From the NCBI RefSeq assembly GCF_004117055.1, contig NZ_CP026363.1, forward strand, positions 1,279,001-1,343,000: DNA of 64,000 bases, read 5' to 3'. The notes under the pieces were generated by a model, which worked only from the letters and a program-made list of their open reading frames with translations, was not told the DNA's origin and did no database searches. The DNA comes from Brevibacillus agri (GTDB taxonomy: Bacteria > Bacillota > Bacilli > Brevibacillales > Brevibacillaceae). This document shows positions 43,601 through 51,611 of the stretch, one piece after another. Positions within the stretch are counted from its first letter, which is position 1, and each line of letters opens with the position of its first letter. Position numbers and translations under genes: made by a program.

Positions 43601-46600
43601 ACAATGGACGGATGAACAATGGCAAGCGATTATTCAGCGCGGGGGCAACTTGCTGGTAGCGGCTGCGGCAGGCTCCGGGAAAACGTCGGTGCTCGTCGAG
43701 CGGATCATCCGGCGCATCATGGACGAGAGCGAGCCTGTCGGCGTCGACCAGCTTCTGGTCGTGACCTTTACGAATGCGGCGGCAGCGGAAATGCGGCACA
43801 GAATTGGCGACGCGCTGCGCAAGGCGCTGAAAGAAGACCCGCATTCCGCCCACTTGCGGCGGCAGCTTGCGCTTCTCCAGCGAGCGACGATTACGACGCT
43901 CCACTCGTTCTGTCTGGGCATCTTGCGCCAGTACTACTACCTGATTGAGCTTGACCCGGAGTTTCGCATCGCCGACCAGATGGAGGGCGAGCTGCTGCGG
44001 CAGGACGTACTGGAGGAGCAACTGGAGGGCTGGTACGAAAGCGACCCGGACTTCCAGGCGTTGGCCGACATCATGCTGGACGGACAGGACGATCAGGCGC
44101 TGGCGACTTTGCTGTTGCGGCTGTACGAGTTTTCCCGCAGTCATCCGTCGCCTGAGCGCTGGCTTGCGGAAGCAGCCGACATGTTTGACATTCGCGCTGG
44201 GGCCGGTCTGGACGGGCTCGTCTGGGCGAAAAGCGTGCTGCGGTCTGTGGAGCTTTTGCTCGTCGGCATGGCTGGCAAGCTGCAGAGGGCGGCAGAGCTG
44301 GCAGCCTCCCCGGAAGGTCCGGCGGCTTATTTGCCGATGTTGGAAGCGGAAGCAGCGGCTTTGAGGCAGGCGGCTGCGGCTTGCAAGGAAGGTTGGGAGG
44401 CAGCGAGCCAGGCTATCCGTGGCGTTGCTTTTGCCAAGCTGCCGCCAGTCAAAGGAACCGATCCCGAGATCAAGGAGCAGGTTCAGGCGCTCAGAAACGG
44501 CGTGAAAAAGGAGCTGGCGGAGCAGATCGAGCAGTATTTTTCGATGACGGCCGAGCAATATGCCGCTGATTTGCAGCGACTGGCCCCGCACATGAAGACG
44601 CTGGCCCGGCTCGTTACCGAGTTTTCCGACGCGTTTCAGTTGGAAAAGCGGGCGCGCGGAATCGTCGACTTTGGCGATCTGGAGCATCTGGCCTTGCGCA
44701 TTTTGACGGCAGCGGACGAAGCGGGCGAGGCGGTTCCTTCGCCGATATCGGAGCAGCTTCGCGAACAGTTCGCAGAAGTGCTGGTCGACGAGTATCAGGA
44801 TATCAATCTGGTGCAGGAGACGATTTTGCGCATGGTTTCCCGCGACGGAACGAACGGTGCTTGCGCCAACCGCTTTATGGTCGGTGACGTGAAGCAGAGT
44901 ATTTACCGTTTCCGTCTGGCGGAGCCGAAGCTGTTTCTGGAAAAGTACTTGACCTATCAAAAAGGCGCGGCAGGCGAGCAGGATGCGGACGATGACGCTC
45001 CGGGACGGCGGATCGACCTTGCCGCCAACTTCCGCAGCAGACGCGAGGTTGTGGATGCGGTCAACTTTTTGTTCAGGCAAATCATGTCGCCGGGCGTGGG
45101 CGAGATCGACTACGATCCGTCGGCCGAGCTGATTAACCGCGCCTCTTATCCCGAGGCAGAGCCGGGCAGGCTGCAGGCAGAGGTGCACCTGATTAACCGC
45201 AACGTCGAGCAAGAAGCGGGGCAGGAGGCGTCTGCAGAGGCAACGGAAGAGGCCGAGCTGGCGGGAATCCCCGAGGCGACAGGCGAATCGGGCGAGGAAG
45301 CGAGCGTCGCGCAACTGGAAGCGCGACTGATTGCCAGCCGGATTCGCCGCTGGATGGAGCCGGGCGAGGGCGAGTCGCCGCTGCTCGTGTTCGATAAAAA
45401 GGCAGGGGGAATGCGCCCGCTCGCTTACCGGGATATCGTCATTTTGCTGCGGGCTACGTCCGGCTGGGGGCAGACGATGCAGGAGGAACTGCATGCGGCG
45501 GGAATCCCCGTGTACGCCGAGCAGACGGCAGGCTATTTTGCGGCGACAGAAGTAGAGACGATGCTCTCGCTGTTGCGGGTGATCGACAATCCGTTGCAGG
45601 ACATTCCGCTCGCTGCGGTGCTGCGCTCGCCTATCGTCGGCTTGCGCGAGGAACAGCTTGCCCAAATTCGCATCCAGTATCCGACGGGCCCTTTTCATCT
45701 CGCTGTCATCCAGTACGTGAAGGAGCGCCCGCCGCAGGAGTCGTGGGAAAAACGGCTGCGCCAGTTTTTCGCGAAGCTGGAAGGGTGGCGGACGCATGCG
45801 CGCAGGGGAGCGCTGTCTGAGCTGCTTTCCGTGCTGTACCGCGAGACGGGCTATCTCGACTACGTCGCTGCCCTGGAAAACGGACAGCAGCGGCAGGCCA
45901 ACTTGCGTGCCTTGTACGACCGGGCAAGACAGTATGAGGCAGGCTCTTATCGCGGGCTGTTCCGCTTCCTGCGCTTCGTCGACAGGCTGCAGGAGGCGGG
46001 CAATGACATGGGCGAAGCGCGCACGATCGGGGAAAACGAGGATGTCGTGCGGATCATGACGATCCACAAGAGCAAAGGCTTGGAGTTTCCCGTCGTTTTC
46101 GTCGCGGGCATGGGCAAGCAGTTCAACACGATGGATTTGAAAAGCCAGTTTTTGCTGCACAAGGACCTGGGCTTCGGGCCGATGGCCGTGGAGCCGTCCA
46201 TTCAGTTGCGCTACCCGAGCATCGCGGCGCTGGGCATTCGGCAGCAGTTGCGCCGGGATATGCTGGCAGAGGAAATGCGCGTGCTGTACGTCGCCTTGAC
46301 CCGTGCGCGCGAGAAGCTGATTCTCGTCGGTTCAGCCAAAGACTTGGCGAAAAGCGTCATGGACTGGGGCAGACAAGGTGATGGCGAGCGGCTCAGCGAC
46401 GAGGATCTGATCCAGGCCAAAGGCTATTTTGACTGGGTAGGCCGCGCCTTGCTGCGACATCCGGCAGCAGGCGAACTGCGCGCGTATCCTGCGAAGCAAG
46501 GCGCAGGCGAAGAAGTGCGAGTCAGAACCGTTCCCGATGACTCCGTCTGGTCGTTTCATTTTCATCAGGCGGACGAGCTGAAGGCGCAGCAGGAGGCCAT

Positions 46601-47399
46601 GAGCGATGACATGGCACTGTGGGAGCGCGCGACCAGGCGGGAGGAGATTGCAGAACGGCCAGGCGACGAAGCGCTGCGCAAGCTGGTAGAAGCGAGACTG
46701 GGCTGGACCGACCCGCACCCGGTTGCCTCGCGCGTGGCGGCCAAATGGAGCGTCAGCGAGCTGAAGCGGCATGCCAAGGTCAGCAAAAGCGGGCAGGCGC
46801 TCACACTGCCTTCGATTACGGAAAAGCCGAAGTTTTTGGCGGAACAAAAATCGCACCGCCTGACAGCAGCCGAGAAAGGCACGATCACGCACCTGGTCTT
46901 CCAGCATCTCGATTTGCAGCGTCCGCTGGATGAGGCCGACATACGCGAGCAGGTGGCAGAGCTTGCGGCGCGCCGCTTTTTGACAGAGGAGCAGGTGCAG
47001 GCGGTGGATGCCGGACAAATTGCCACGTTTTTTGCCGACCCTCTGGGGCAGCGGATGAAAAGGGCCAAGGCGGTTCACCGCGAGCTGCCGTTTACGCTGG
47101 TGCTGCCCGCGCATGAAGTGGAGCCGGAGCTGGGCGAAGCAACTTCGGAGCGGATTATCGTCCAGGGTGTGATTGACTGTTTGCTGGAGGAAGACGACAA
47201 TCGGCTGGTCTTGATTGATTTCAAGACTGACTGGATGGCCAAGGAAGCCTCATCCGAAGCAATCGAAGAGATGGAGCGCAGGTACAGCGGCCAGATCAGC
47301 TTGTACGTTCGGGCGATCAGGCAGATCATCAAGCCGTCTCAGGAAGTGGAGAGCTATCTGTATTTGCTTTCCGGCGGCTTCTCCATCCGGTTTACGTAA
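43569..47399 (+). CDS. addA: ATP-dependent helicase/nuclease subunit A
   Basis: The 1276-residue AddA has the UvrD-type helicase motifs AAAGSGKTSVLVERI, LVDEYQDINLVQ, FMVGDVKQSIYRFR and RIMTIHKSKGLEFPVVFVAG, and a C-terminal RecB-like nuclease with LIDFKTDW. A Glu/Ala-rich insertion (GQEASAEATEEAELA) lies in the middle. ATG 43569 follows GGAGAGGGAGGT inside the end of addB. Confidence 0.96.
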   Translation: MAEQQVQAKPEQWTDEQWQAIIQRGGNLLVAAAAGSGKTSVLVERIIRRIMDESEPVGVDQLLVVTFTNAAAAEMRHRIGDALRKALKEDPHSAHLRRQLALLQRATITTLHSFCLGILRQYYYLIELDPEFRIADQMEGELLRQDVLEEQLEGWYESDPDFQALADIMLDGQDDQALATLLLRLYEFSRSHPSPERWLAEAADMFDIRAGAGLDGLVWAKSVLRSVELLLVGMAGKLQRAAELAASPEGPAAYLPMLEAEAAALRQAAAACKEGWEAASQAIRGVAFAKLPPVKGTDPEIKEQVQALRNGVKKELAEQIEQYFSMTAEQYAADLQRLAPHMKTLARLVTEFSDAFQLEKRARGIVDFGDLEHLALRILTAADEAGEAVPSPISEQLREQFAEVLVDEYQDINLVQETILRMVSRDGTNGACANRFMVGDVKQSIYRFRLAEPKLFLEKYLTYQKGAAGEQDADDDAPGRRIDLAANFRSRREVVDAVNFLFRQIMSPGVGEIDYDPSAELINRASYPEAEPGRLQAEVHLINRNVEQEAGQEASAEATEEAELAGIPEATGESGEEASVAQLEARLIASRIRRWMEPGEGESPLLVFDKKAGGMRPLAYRDIVILLRATSGWGQTMQEELHAAGIPVYAEQTAGYFAATEVETMLSLLRVIDNPLQDIPLAAVLRSPIVGLREEQLAQIRIQYPTGPFHLAVIQYVKERPPQESWEKRLRQFFAKLEGWRTHARRGALSELLSVLYRETGYLDYVAALENGQQRQANLRALYDRARQYEAGSYRGLFRFLRFVDRLQEAGNDMGEARTIGENEDVVRIMTIHKSKGLEFPVVFVAGMGKQFNTMDLKSQFLLHKDLGFGPMAVEPSIQLRYPSIAALGIRQQLRRDMLAEEMRVLYVALTRAREKLILVGSAKDLAKSVMDWGRQGDGERLSDEDLIQAKGYFDWVGRALLRHPAAGELRAYPAKQGAGEEVRVRTVPDDSVWSFHFHQADELKAQQEAMSDDMALWERATRREEIAERPGDEALRKLVEARLGWTDPHPVASRVAAKWSVSELKRHAKVSKSGQALTLPSITEKPKFLAEQKSHRLTAAEKGTITHLVFQHLDLQRPLDEADIREQVAELAARRFLTEEQVQAVDAGQIATFFADPLGQRMKRAKAVHRELPFTLVLPAHEVEPELGEATSERIIVQGVIDCLLEEDDNRLVLIDFKTDWMAKEASSEAIEEMERRYSGQISLYVRAIRQIIKPSQEVESYLYLLSGGFSIRFT

Positions 47400-47422
47400 A
47401 GGCAGACAAGACTGCCGAGCAT

Positions 47423-47463
47423 AAGAGCGCCGTTTTTGAAGCGAATCGAAAACGGCGCTCTTT
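47423..47463 (+). terminator. Terminator of the sbcDC-addBA operon
   Basis: AAGAGCGCCGTTTT (47423-47436) pairs perfectly with AAAACGGCGCTCTT (47449-47462), then T. Confidence 0.92.
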
Positions 47464-47643
47464 GTCATGTGCGAAAACACGCTAACGCTCCCTCTGCAAA
47501 GTCGGGGGAACGGATGAAGTTGTGGGAGAGCGGGTGAAGTTCAGGACAACAGATAACAAAAGCGGCAAGCAGGCTGGATAATGGCGAACGTACGTGTTAA
47601 TGTATAGAAAATATTGACATTTCAGTCTATGGGAGGATTCAGG

Positions 47644-48105
47644 GTGAAAAAGCTGTTGGCGTACAACTGGATGGTGCGGGATGAATGGTTTGCCTGGTGT
47701 GCAAAGCTGCCGGAAGAAGAACTGCTGAAAACGAGAGTGGGAGGCGCCGGGACGATTTTGTACACGCTGTTTCATATTGCAGATGTGGAGTACAGTTGGC
47801 TGCGGGCCGTACAGGGGAAGCCGGATGTGCAAGTGCCTTACGAGGAACACCAGTCGCTTGTGCAGGTAAAGGCGCTGGCGGCTCAATGGCGGGAAGAGCT
47901 GCGCGATTTTATCGAGGCTTGGACAGACGACTGGGAGCGGGAGCCTGTGCGCGTGGCATGGAGCGACAAGGAGTACGCCAAAGGGGAGATCATGCGGCAT
48001 GTGATCGCGCACGAGATTCACCATATGGGGCAACTGTCGATCTGGGCCAGGGAGCTTAGCTATACGCCAGTCTCCGCCAATTTTATTGGCAGGAACTTGG
48101 TGTAA
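47644..48105 (+). CDS. DinB-family four-helix protein
   Basis: The 153-residue product belongs to the DinB/YfiT-like superfamily. The metal-site histidines are seen in YTLFHIADVEYSWLR and HVIAHEIHHMGQLSIWAR. Some relatives act as thiol-dependent transferases with bacillithiol; no substrate can be assigned. GTG 47644 follows GGGAGGATTCAGG. It is monocistronic as far as can be seen. Confidence 0.85.
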   Translation: MKKLLAYNWMVRDEWFAWCAKLPEEELLKTRVGGAGTILYTLFHIADVEYSWLRAVQGKPDVQVPYEEHQSLVQVKALAAQWREELRDFIEAWTDDWEREPVRVAWSDKEYAKGEIMRHVIAHEIHHMGQLSIWARELSYTPVSANFIGRNLV

Positions 48106-48352
48106 GGCAGCGAGTTTTGCGCGGACAGGGCGCATCACCCAGGACTGCTTCGTTGTAATTTTGCACCGGAATGCAGGCACGGCAAAAAGGAACCGCCACG
48201 CCAGAGTCAGTTTGTAACAAGGCAACGCGATTCGCGTCTTCGCTGGTGTGCACCAAAGCAACACATGCCCCTGCCAGTGCCAGTCCGCAACAAAGGCCAC
48301 GCCGTCCACACCTTCGCGCGACTGCAACCATCCAACTTGATCCCCCATGCAT
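48083..48352 (-). CDS. Uncertain small Cys-rich reverse ORF
   Basis: This region is otherwise 331 bases without a clear gene. On the reverse strand an ATG at 48352 follows AGAGGA and opens an 89-residue frame. It has a basic N-terminus, a hydrophobic stretch (GLCCGLALAGACVALV) and several later cysteines (VPFCRACIP). A second frame starting 8 bases on (MGDQVGWLQSREGV) also has good spacing to the same site but runs into the dinB-like gene. Neither is recognised, and the call is weak. Confidence 0.25.
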   Translation of the reverse strand: MHGGSSWMVAVARRCGRRGLCCGLALAGACVALVHTSEDANRVALLQTDSGVAVPFCRACIPVQNYNEAVLGDAPCPRKTRCLTPSSCQ

Positions 48353-48436
48353 AATTTTCCTCTTGCCTGCCCATACTCCAACTGTTTCGATTGAAGCTGC
48401 TGGAGTTGGAATGTCCGGGCGGGAGGCACGCACAAT

Positions 48437-49853
48437 ATGTCGTTAAAAGAACAGTTGTTGAGAAAAAAATCGGTTGCCAGCTTGATGGCACAGGTTGAGA
48501 GCAGGCAGCTCAAAAAAACGTTGGGCGCTTTTGATTTGACCATGCTTGGCATCGGCGCGATTGTCGGGACGGGCATCTTCGTTCTCACTGGAGTCGCTGC
48601 GGCCGAGCATGCGGGGCCTGCGCTGGTGCTGTCGTTTGTCCTGTCGGGGCTCGCTTGCGTATTTGCGGCGCTGTGCTATGCAGAGTTTGCTTCCACCGTC
48701 CCCGTTCCCCGTGTCCGGAAGTGCGTACACATACAGCTACACCGCGTTTGGCGAACTGGTGGCGTGGATGATCGGCTGGGACCTGATCCTGGAGTACGAG
48801 GTGGCTTCCGCAGCGGTGGCGAGCGGCTGGTCGGGCTATGCGCAAGGCTTGCTTGCAGGCTTCGGCATTCATCTGCCTGTCGCTTTGACGAATGCGTTCG
48901 ACGCTTCTAAAGGAACGATCATTGACTTGCCTGCTGTTGTCATCATTTTTGTTATTACGCTTCTGCTCATGAAAGGGACAAGGGAGTCGGCCCGCTTCAA
49001 CACGCTGATGGTCATTATCAAGGTCGCGGTGATCCTTTTGTTTCTCATCGTCGGGATCGGTTATGTGAAGCCGGAAAACTGGAGTCCCTTCATGCCGTTT
49101 GGCTTTGCCGGGGTCGCGACGGGCGCTGCGACAGTCTTTTTTGCTTTTATCGGATTTGACGCGGTTTCCACGGCCGCAGAAGAAGTGCGCAATCCGCAGC
49201 GCGACATGCCGATTGGCATCATCACATCGCTGCTGGTGTGCACGCTGCTCTACATCGACGTCTCCTTGACGCTGACCGGGATCGTTCCGTACGACATGCT
49301 CAATGTCAAAAATCCGGTTGCCTTTGCGCTCAACTACGTGAAACAAGATTGGGTAGCGGGATTCATTTCCCTCGGGGCCATCGTGGGCATCACCACTGTA
49401 TTGCTCGTGATGATGTACGGACAGACGCGGCTGTTTTTCGCGATGAGCCGCGATGGTCTGTTGCCCGCCGTTTTTTCGCAGGTGCATCCGACCACGCAGG
49501 TGCCGCGAAAAAGTACGCTCATCGTCGGCATTTTGGTTGCGATCTTCAGCGGATTGCTGCCGTTGAACAAGCTGGCTGAGCTGACGAATATCGGGACGCT
49601 GTTTGCGTTTATTCTCGTCTCCATTGGCGTCGTCGTACTGCGCCGGACGAATCCGGAATTGCGCCGTGCGTTTCGCACGCCGTTCGTTCCACTCGTCCCG
49701 ATTCTCGCCGTGCTTTTCTGCGGATACCTGGTCTACAGCTTGCCTGCTGTCACGAAGATCGGGTTTCTCGGCTGGCTGGCTGCAGGCGCTGTCGTCTACT
49801 TCCTGTACGGACGCAGGCACAGCCATTTGCGGGATGGCGAATACGGCAAATAG
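48437..49853 (+). pseudogene. APC-family amino acid permease, frameshifted
   Basis: The two halves together would make a ~470-residue YfnA/CAT-like permease. The first frame gives LGAFDLTMLGIGAIVGTGIF and CYAEFASTVPV; the second gives VSGSAYTYSYTAFGELVAWM, FFAFIGFDAVSTAAEEVRNP and RKSTLIVGILVAIFSG. The break is a tandem seven-base duplication, CCCCGTT (48700-48706) then CCCCGTG (48707-48713). Removing one copy restores the family sequence ASTVPVSGSAYTYSY. It may be a true null allele, a reversible slippage site or a sequencing error. The start ATG 48437 follows GGGCGGGAGG. Confidence 0.9.
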
Positions 49854-49861
49854 CAAAAAAA

Positions 49862-49893
49862 CGAGGCATGTTCTCCTGGGGACATGTCTTTGT
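49862..49893 (+). terminator. Terminator after the permease
   Basis: AGGCATGTTCTCC pairs with GGGGACATGTCT using several G-T pairs, and is followed by TTGTTTG. Confidence 0.55.
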
Positions 49894-49961
49894 TTGCATC
49901 TGACAAAACCATCCAATTCGTGGTAGAGTAAAAGGAACCAAACTGACGAGGAGAACAGGCC

Positions 49962-50480
49962 ATGAAGCGAAAACGAGCAGACCGACCTGGGTGGAGACGC
50001 GTCAAGCGAATGGGCTATCAGGAAAAGTGGGTAGAGGCTTTGTCTTTTTCCGGGTACGCTGTCCGTTTGACCCTGGACGAAGTAACCGAGCCCGCCTACA
50101 TGCCTGTTGGTGAAAAACTGTTGTGCGTAGGCGACAGAGGGTATGTGTACCTGCAATACTTTCCGGATCAGAAGCCTTATGCCGTCACGAAAATGATGGA
50201 CGAGCTTGGCAACACCGTGCAGTGGTACATTGATATTTGCAAGGCGCATGGCAAAGATGAGAACGGCCATATCTGGTATGACGATCTCTACCTCGACATT
50301 GTGGTGCTGCCGCAGGGCGAGGTTTATTTGCTCGACCAGGACGAACTGGACGAAGCGCTGCAAAAAGGAGTCATCGACAGCGACGAGCACAGCTTCGCGA
50401 CGGAGGTGGCCGATCAGCTCCTGCGGGATATTTTGGCAGGCAAGCGGGATACCTTTGACTTTCCAAATTTCTTTGCATAA
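49962..50480 (+). CDS. DUF402 protein (nucleoside di/triphosphatase-like)
   Basis: The 172-residue protein has the DUF402 core: GYVYLQYFPDQKPYAVTKMM, VQWYIDICKAHG, GHIWYDDLYLDIVVLPQGEV and LLDQDELDEAL. The Asp/Glu-rich metal site is as in Ntdp-type phosphatases of Gram-positive bacteria. The substrate here is not known. GACGAGGAG precedes the ATG. Confidence 0.85.
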   Translation: MKRKRADRPGWRRVKRMGYQEKWVEALSFSGYAVRLTLDEVTEPAYMPVGEKLLCVGDRGYVYLQYFPDQKPYAVTKMMDELGNTVQWYIDICKAHGKDENGHIWYDDLYLDIVVLPQGEVYLLDQDELDEALQKGVIDSDEHSFATEVADQLLRDILAGKRDTFDFPNFFA

Positions 50481-50545
50481 AGTGGGTGCTTTGCATAAAA
50501 TGAGGAAGAGTTTGGAATGAATCCACATGCAGGAGGGGAAGCGGG

Positions 50546-50692
50546 ATGCAAAAAAAGAGGATGCCAGCCGATTTCCCCTGTTTTTTCAAGAACGAAGGCA
50601 ACTGTTGCCCTCGTTCTTTTTTTGGTAGAGGGAACCAAAGATTTCGAAAACGTAAAAGACAACGATCGAGGAGGAGGCGCCATGAAGTATAA
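50546..50692 (+). CDS. Possible leader peptide overlapping a terminator and pyrH start
   Basis: A 48-residue frame begins at ATG 50546 behind a strong AGGAGGGG site. It is translated through the whole intrinsic terminator (50590-50623) and ends 11 bases inside the pyrH-like gene. The C-terminus is very basic (RFRKRKRQRSRRRRHEV), which partly reflects the purine-rich ribosome binding site of the next gene. If it is translated, ribosomes would disrupt the hairpin and couple to the kinase start. No homology is recognised. Confidence 0.4.
   Translation: MQKKRMPADFPCFFKNEGNCCPRSFFGRGNQRFRKRKRQRSRRRRHEV
50590..50623 (+). terminator. Terminator or attenuator before pyrH-like gene
   Basis: GAACGAAGGCAA (50590-50601) and TTGCCCTCGTTC (50605-50616) pair with one mismatch and a three-base loop, followed by seven T. 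It lies between the DUF402 gene and the kinase, inside the small leader frame. Confidence 0.85.
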
Positions 50693-51416
50693 GCGGGTGT
50701 TGGTCAAATTGAGCGGCGGGGCTGTCGCGCAGGAGAACGGGTTTGGATTTGACCCGGGACAACTGGAGCATATCGCGGGGGAGATTCTTTCCTTGCTCGA
50801 CATGGGCGTCGAGGTAGCGATTGTCATTGGCGGGGGAAACATTTTTCGCGGCAACATGGCGGACCAGTGGGGGATCGAGCGGGTTGAGGCAGACAACATC
50901 GGGACGCTGGCGACTGTCATCAACAGCCTGATGCTGCGAGGCGTGCTGAAGGCGCGCGTCAACCGGGAAGTCAGAGTGATGACAGCCGTGCCGATCAATG
51001 CCGTCGCGGAGCCGTACATTCGCCTGCGCGCCGTGCACCATCTGGAAAAGGGCTACGTCGTCATTTTCGCGGGCGGAAACGGGCAGCCGTATGTGACGAC
51101 AGACTATCCGGCTGTGCAACGGGCGCTGGAGGTGGAGGCCGACGCTCTTTTGGTCGCGAAACACGGGGTAGATGGCGTCTACACGGCCGATCCGCGCAAG
51201 GACGCGACGGCGAGACAGTACCTGGAGGTTTCCTTTGACGAGGTGGTCAGAAAAGACTTGCGCGTCATGGACCAGTCCGCGATGATTTTGGCGCGGGACC
51301 ACGGCTTGCCGCTGCATGTGTTCAACTTCGACCAGCCCGGAGCGATGGCGCAAATTTGCCGTGGGGAGCAGGCAGGGACTTTTATCAGCCGGGAGCTGGA
51401 ACCTGTCTTCAAATAA
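50682..51416 (+). CDS. pyrH: UMP kinase, PyrH type
   Basis: The 244-residue amino-acid-kinase-fold protein phosphorylates UMP. It has VLVKLSGGAVAQENGFGFDP, GVEVAIVIGGGNIFRG, IGTLATVINSLMLRGVL, FAGGNGQPYVTTD and GVDGVYTADPRKD. Standard PyrH has KLSGEAL; here the Glu is Gly. The gene stands alone and not in the usual tsf-pyrH-frr order, so it may be a second copy. ATG 50682 follows GAGGAGGAGG; an upstream extension to 50517 is a readthrough of the leader. Confidence 0.85.
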   Translation: MKYKRVLVKLSGGAVAQENGFGFDPGQLEHIAGEILSLLDMGVEVAIVIGGGNIFRGNMADQWGIERVEADNIGTLATVINSLMLRGVLKARVNREVRVMTAVPINAVAEPYIRLRAVHHLEKGYVVIFAGGNGQPYVTTDYPAVQRALEVEADALLVAKHGVDGVYTADPRKDATARQYLEVSFDEVVRKDLRVMDQSAMILARDHGLPLHVFNFDQPGAMAQICRGEQAGTFISRELEPVFK

Positions 51417-51454
51417 AAGCGGATGAGTTTGGCCCAACCGCTTACTGGGGCGCG

Positions 51455-51478
51455 GCGCAGAGCCGCTCTTCTTTTTGC
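51455..51478 (+). terminator. Possible terminator after pyrH-like gene
   Basis: GCGGC and GCCGC form a five-pair stem with a GCAGA loop, followed by TCTTCTTTTT. Confidence 0.45.
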
Positions 51479-51531
51479 CCGAAAGCGACAGCGGGTCACA
51501 GCCGCCGCCATTGCCAAATGCTGCAAAAGAT

Positions 51532-51560
51532 TTGGCGTAACCCGCGTTCTCATCTACAAT
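51532..51560 (+). promoter_or_regulatory. Promoter of topB
   Basis: TTGGCG (51532-51537) and TACAAT (51555-51560) with a 17-base spacer, 51 bases before the ATG. Confidence 0.6.
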
Positions 51561-51611
51561 GGATGAGAACACATAGCAGGAATGTGAAGCAGATGTAAGG
51601 TGGTGTCACTG

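Noticed and set aside
43563-46160. 865-codon reverse frame opposite addA
   Set aside because: The composition is typical antisense Arg/Leu/Gln-rich sequence with no motifs; addA is intact on the forward strand.
48585-50528. 647-codon reverse frame over permease and DUF402 genes
   Set aside because: It crosses two forward genes and their terminator and shows no family motif.
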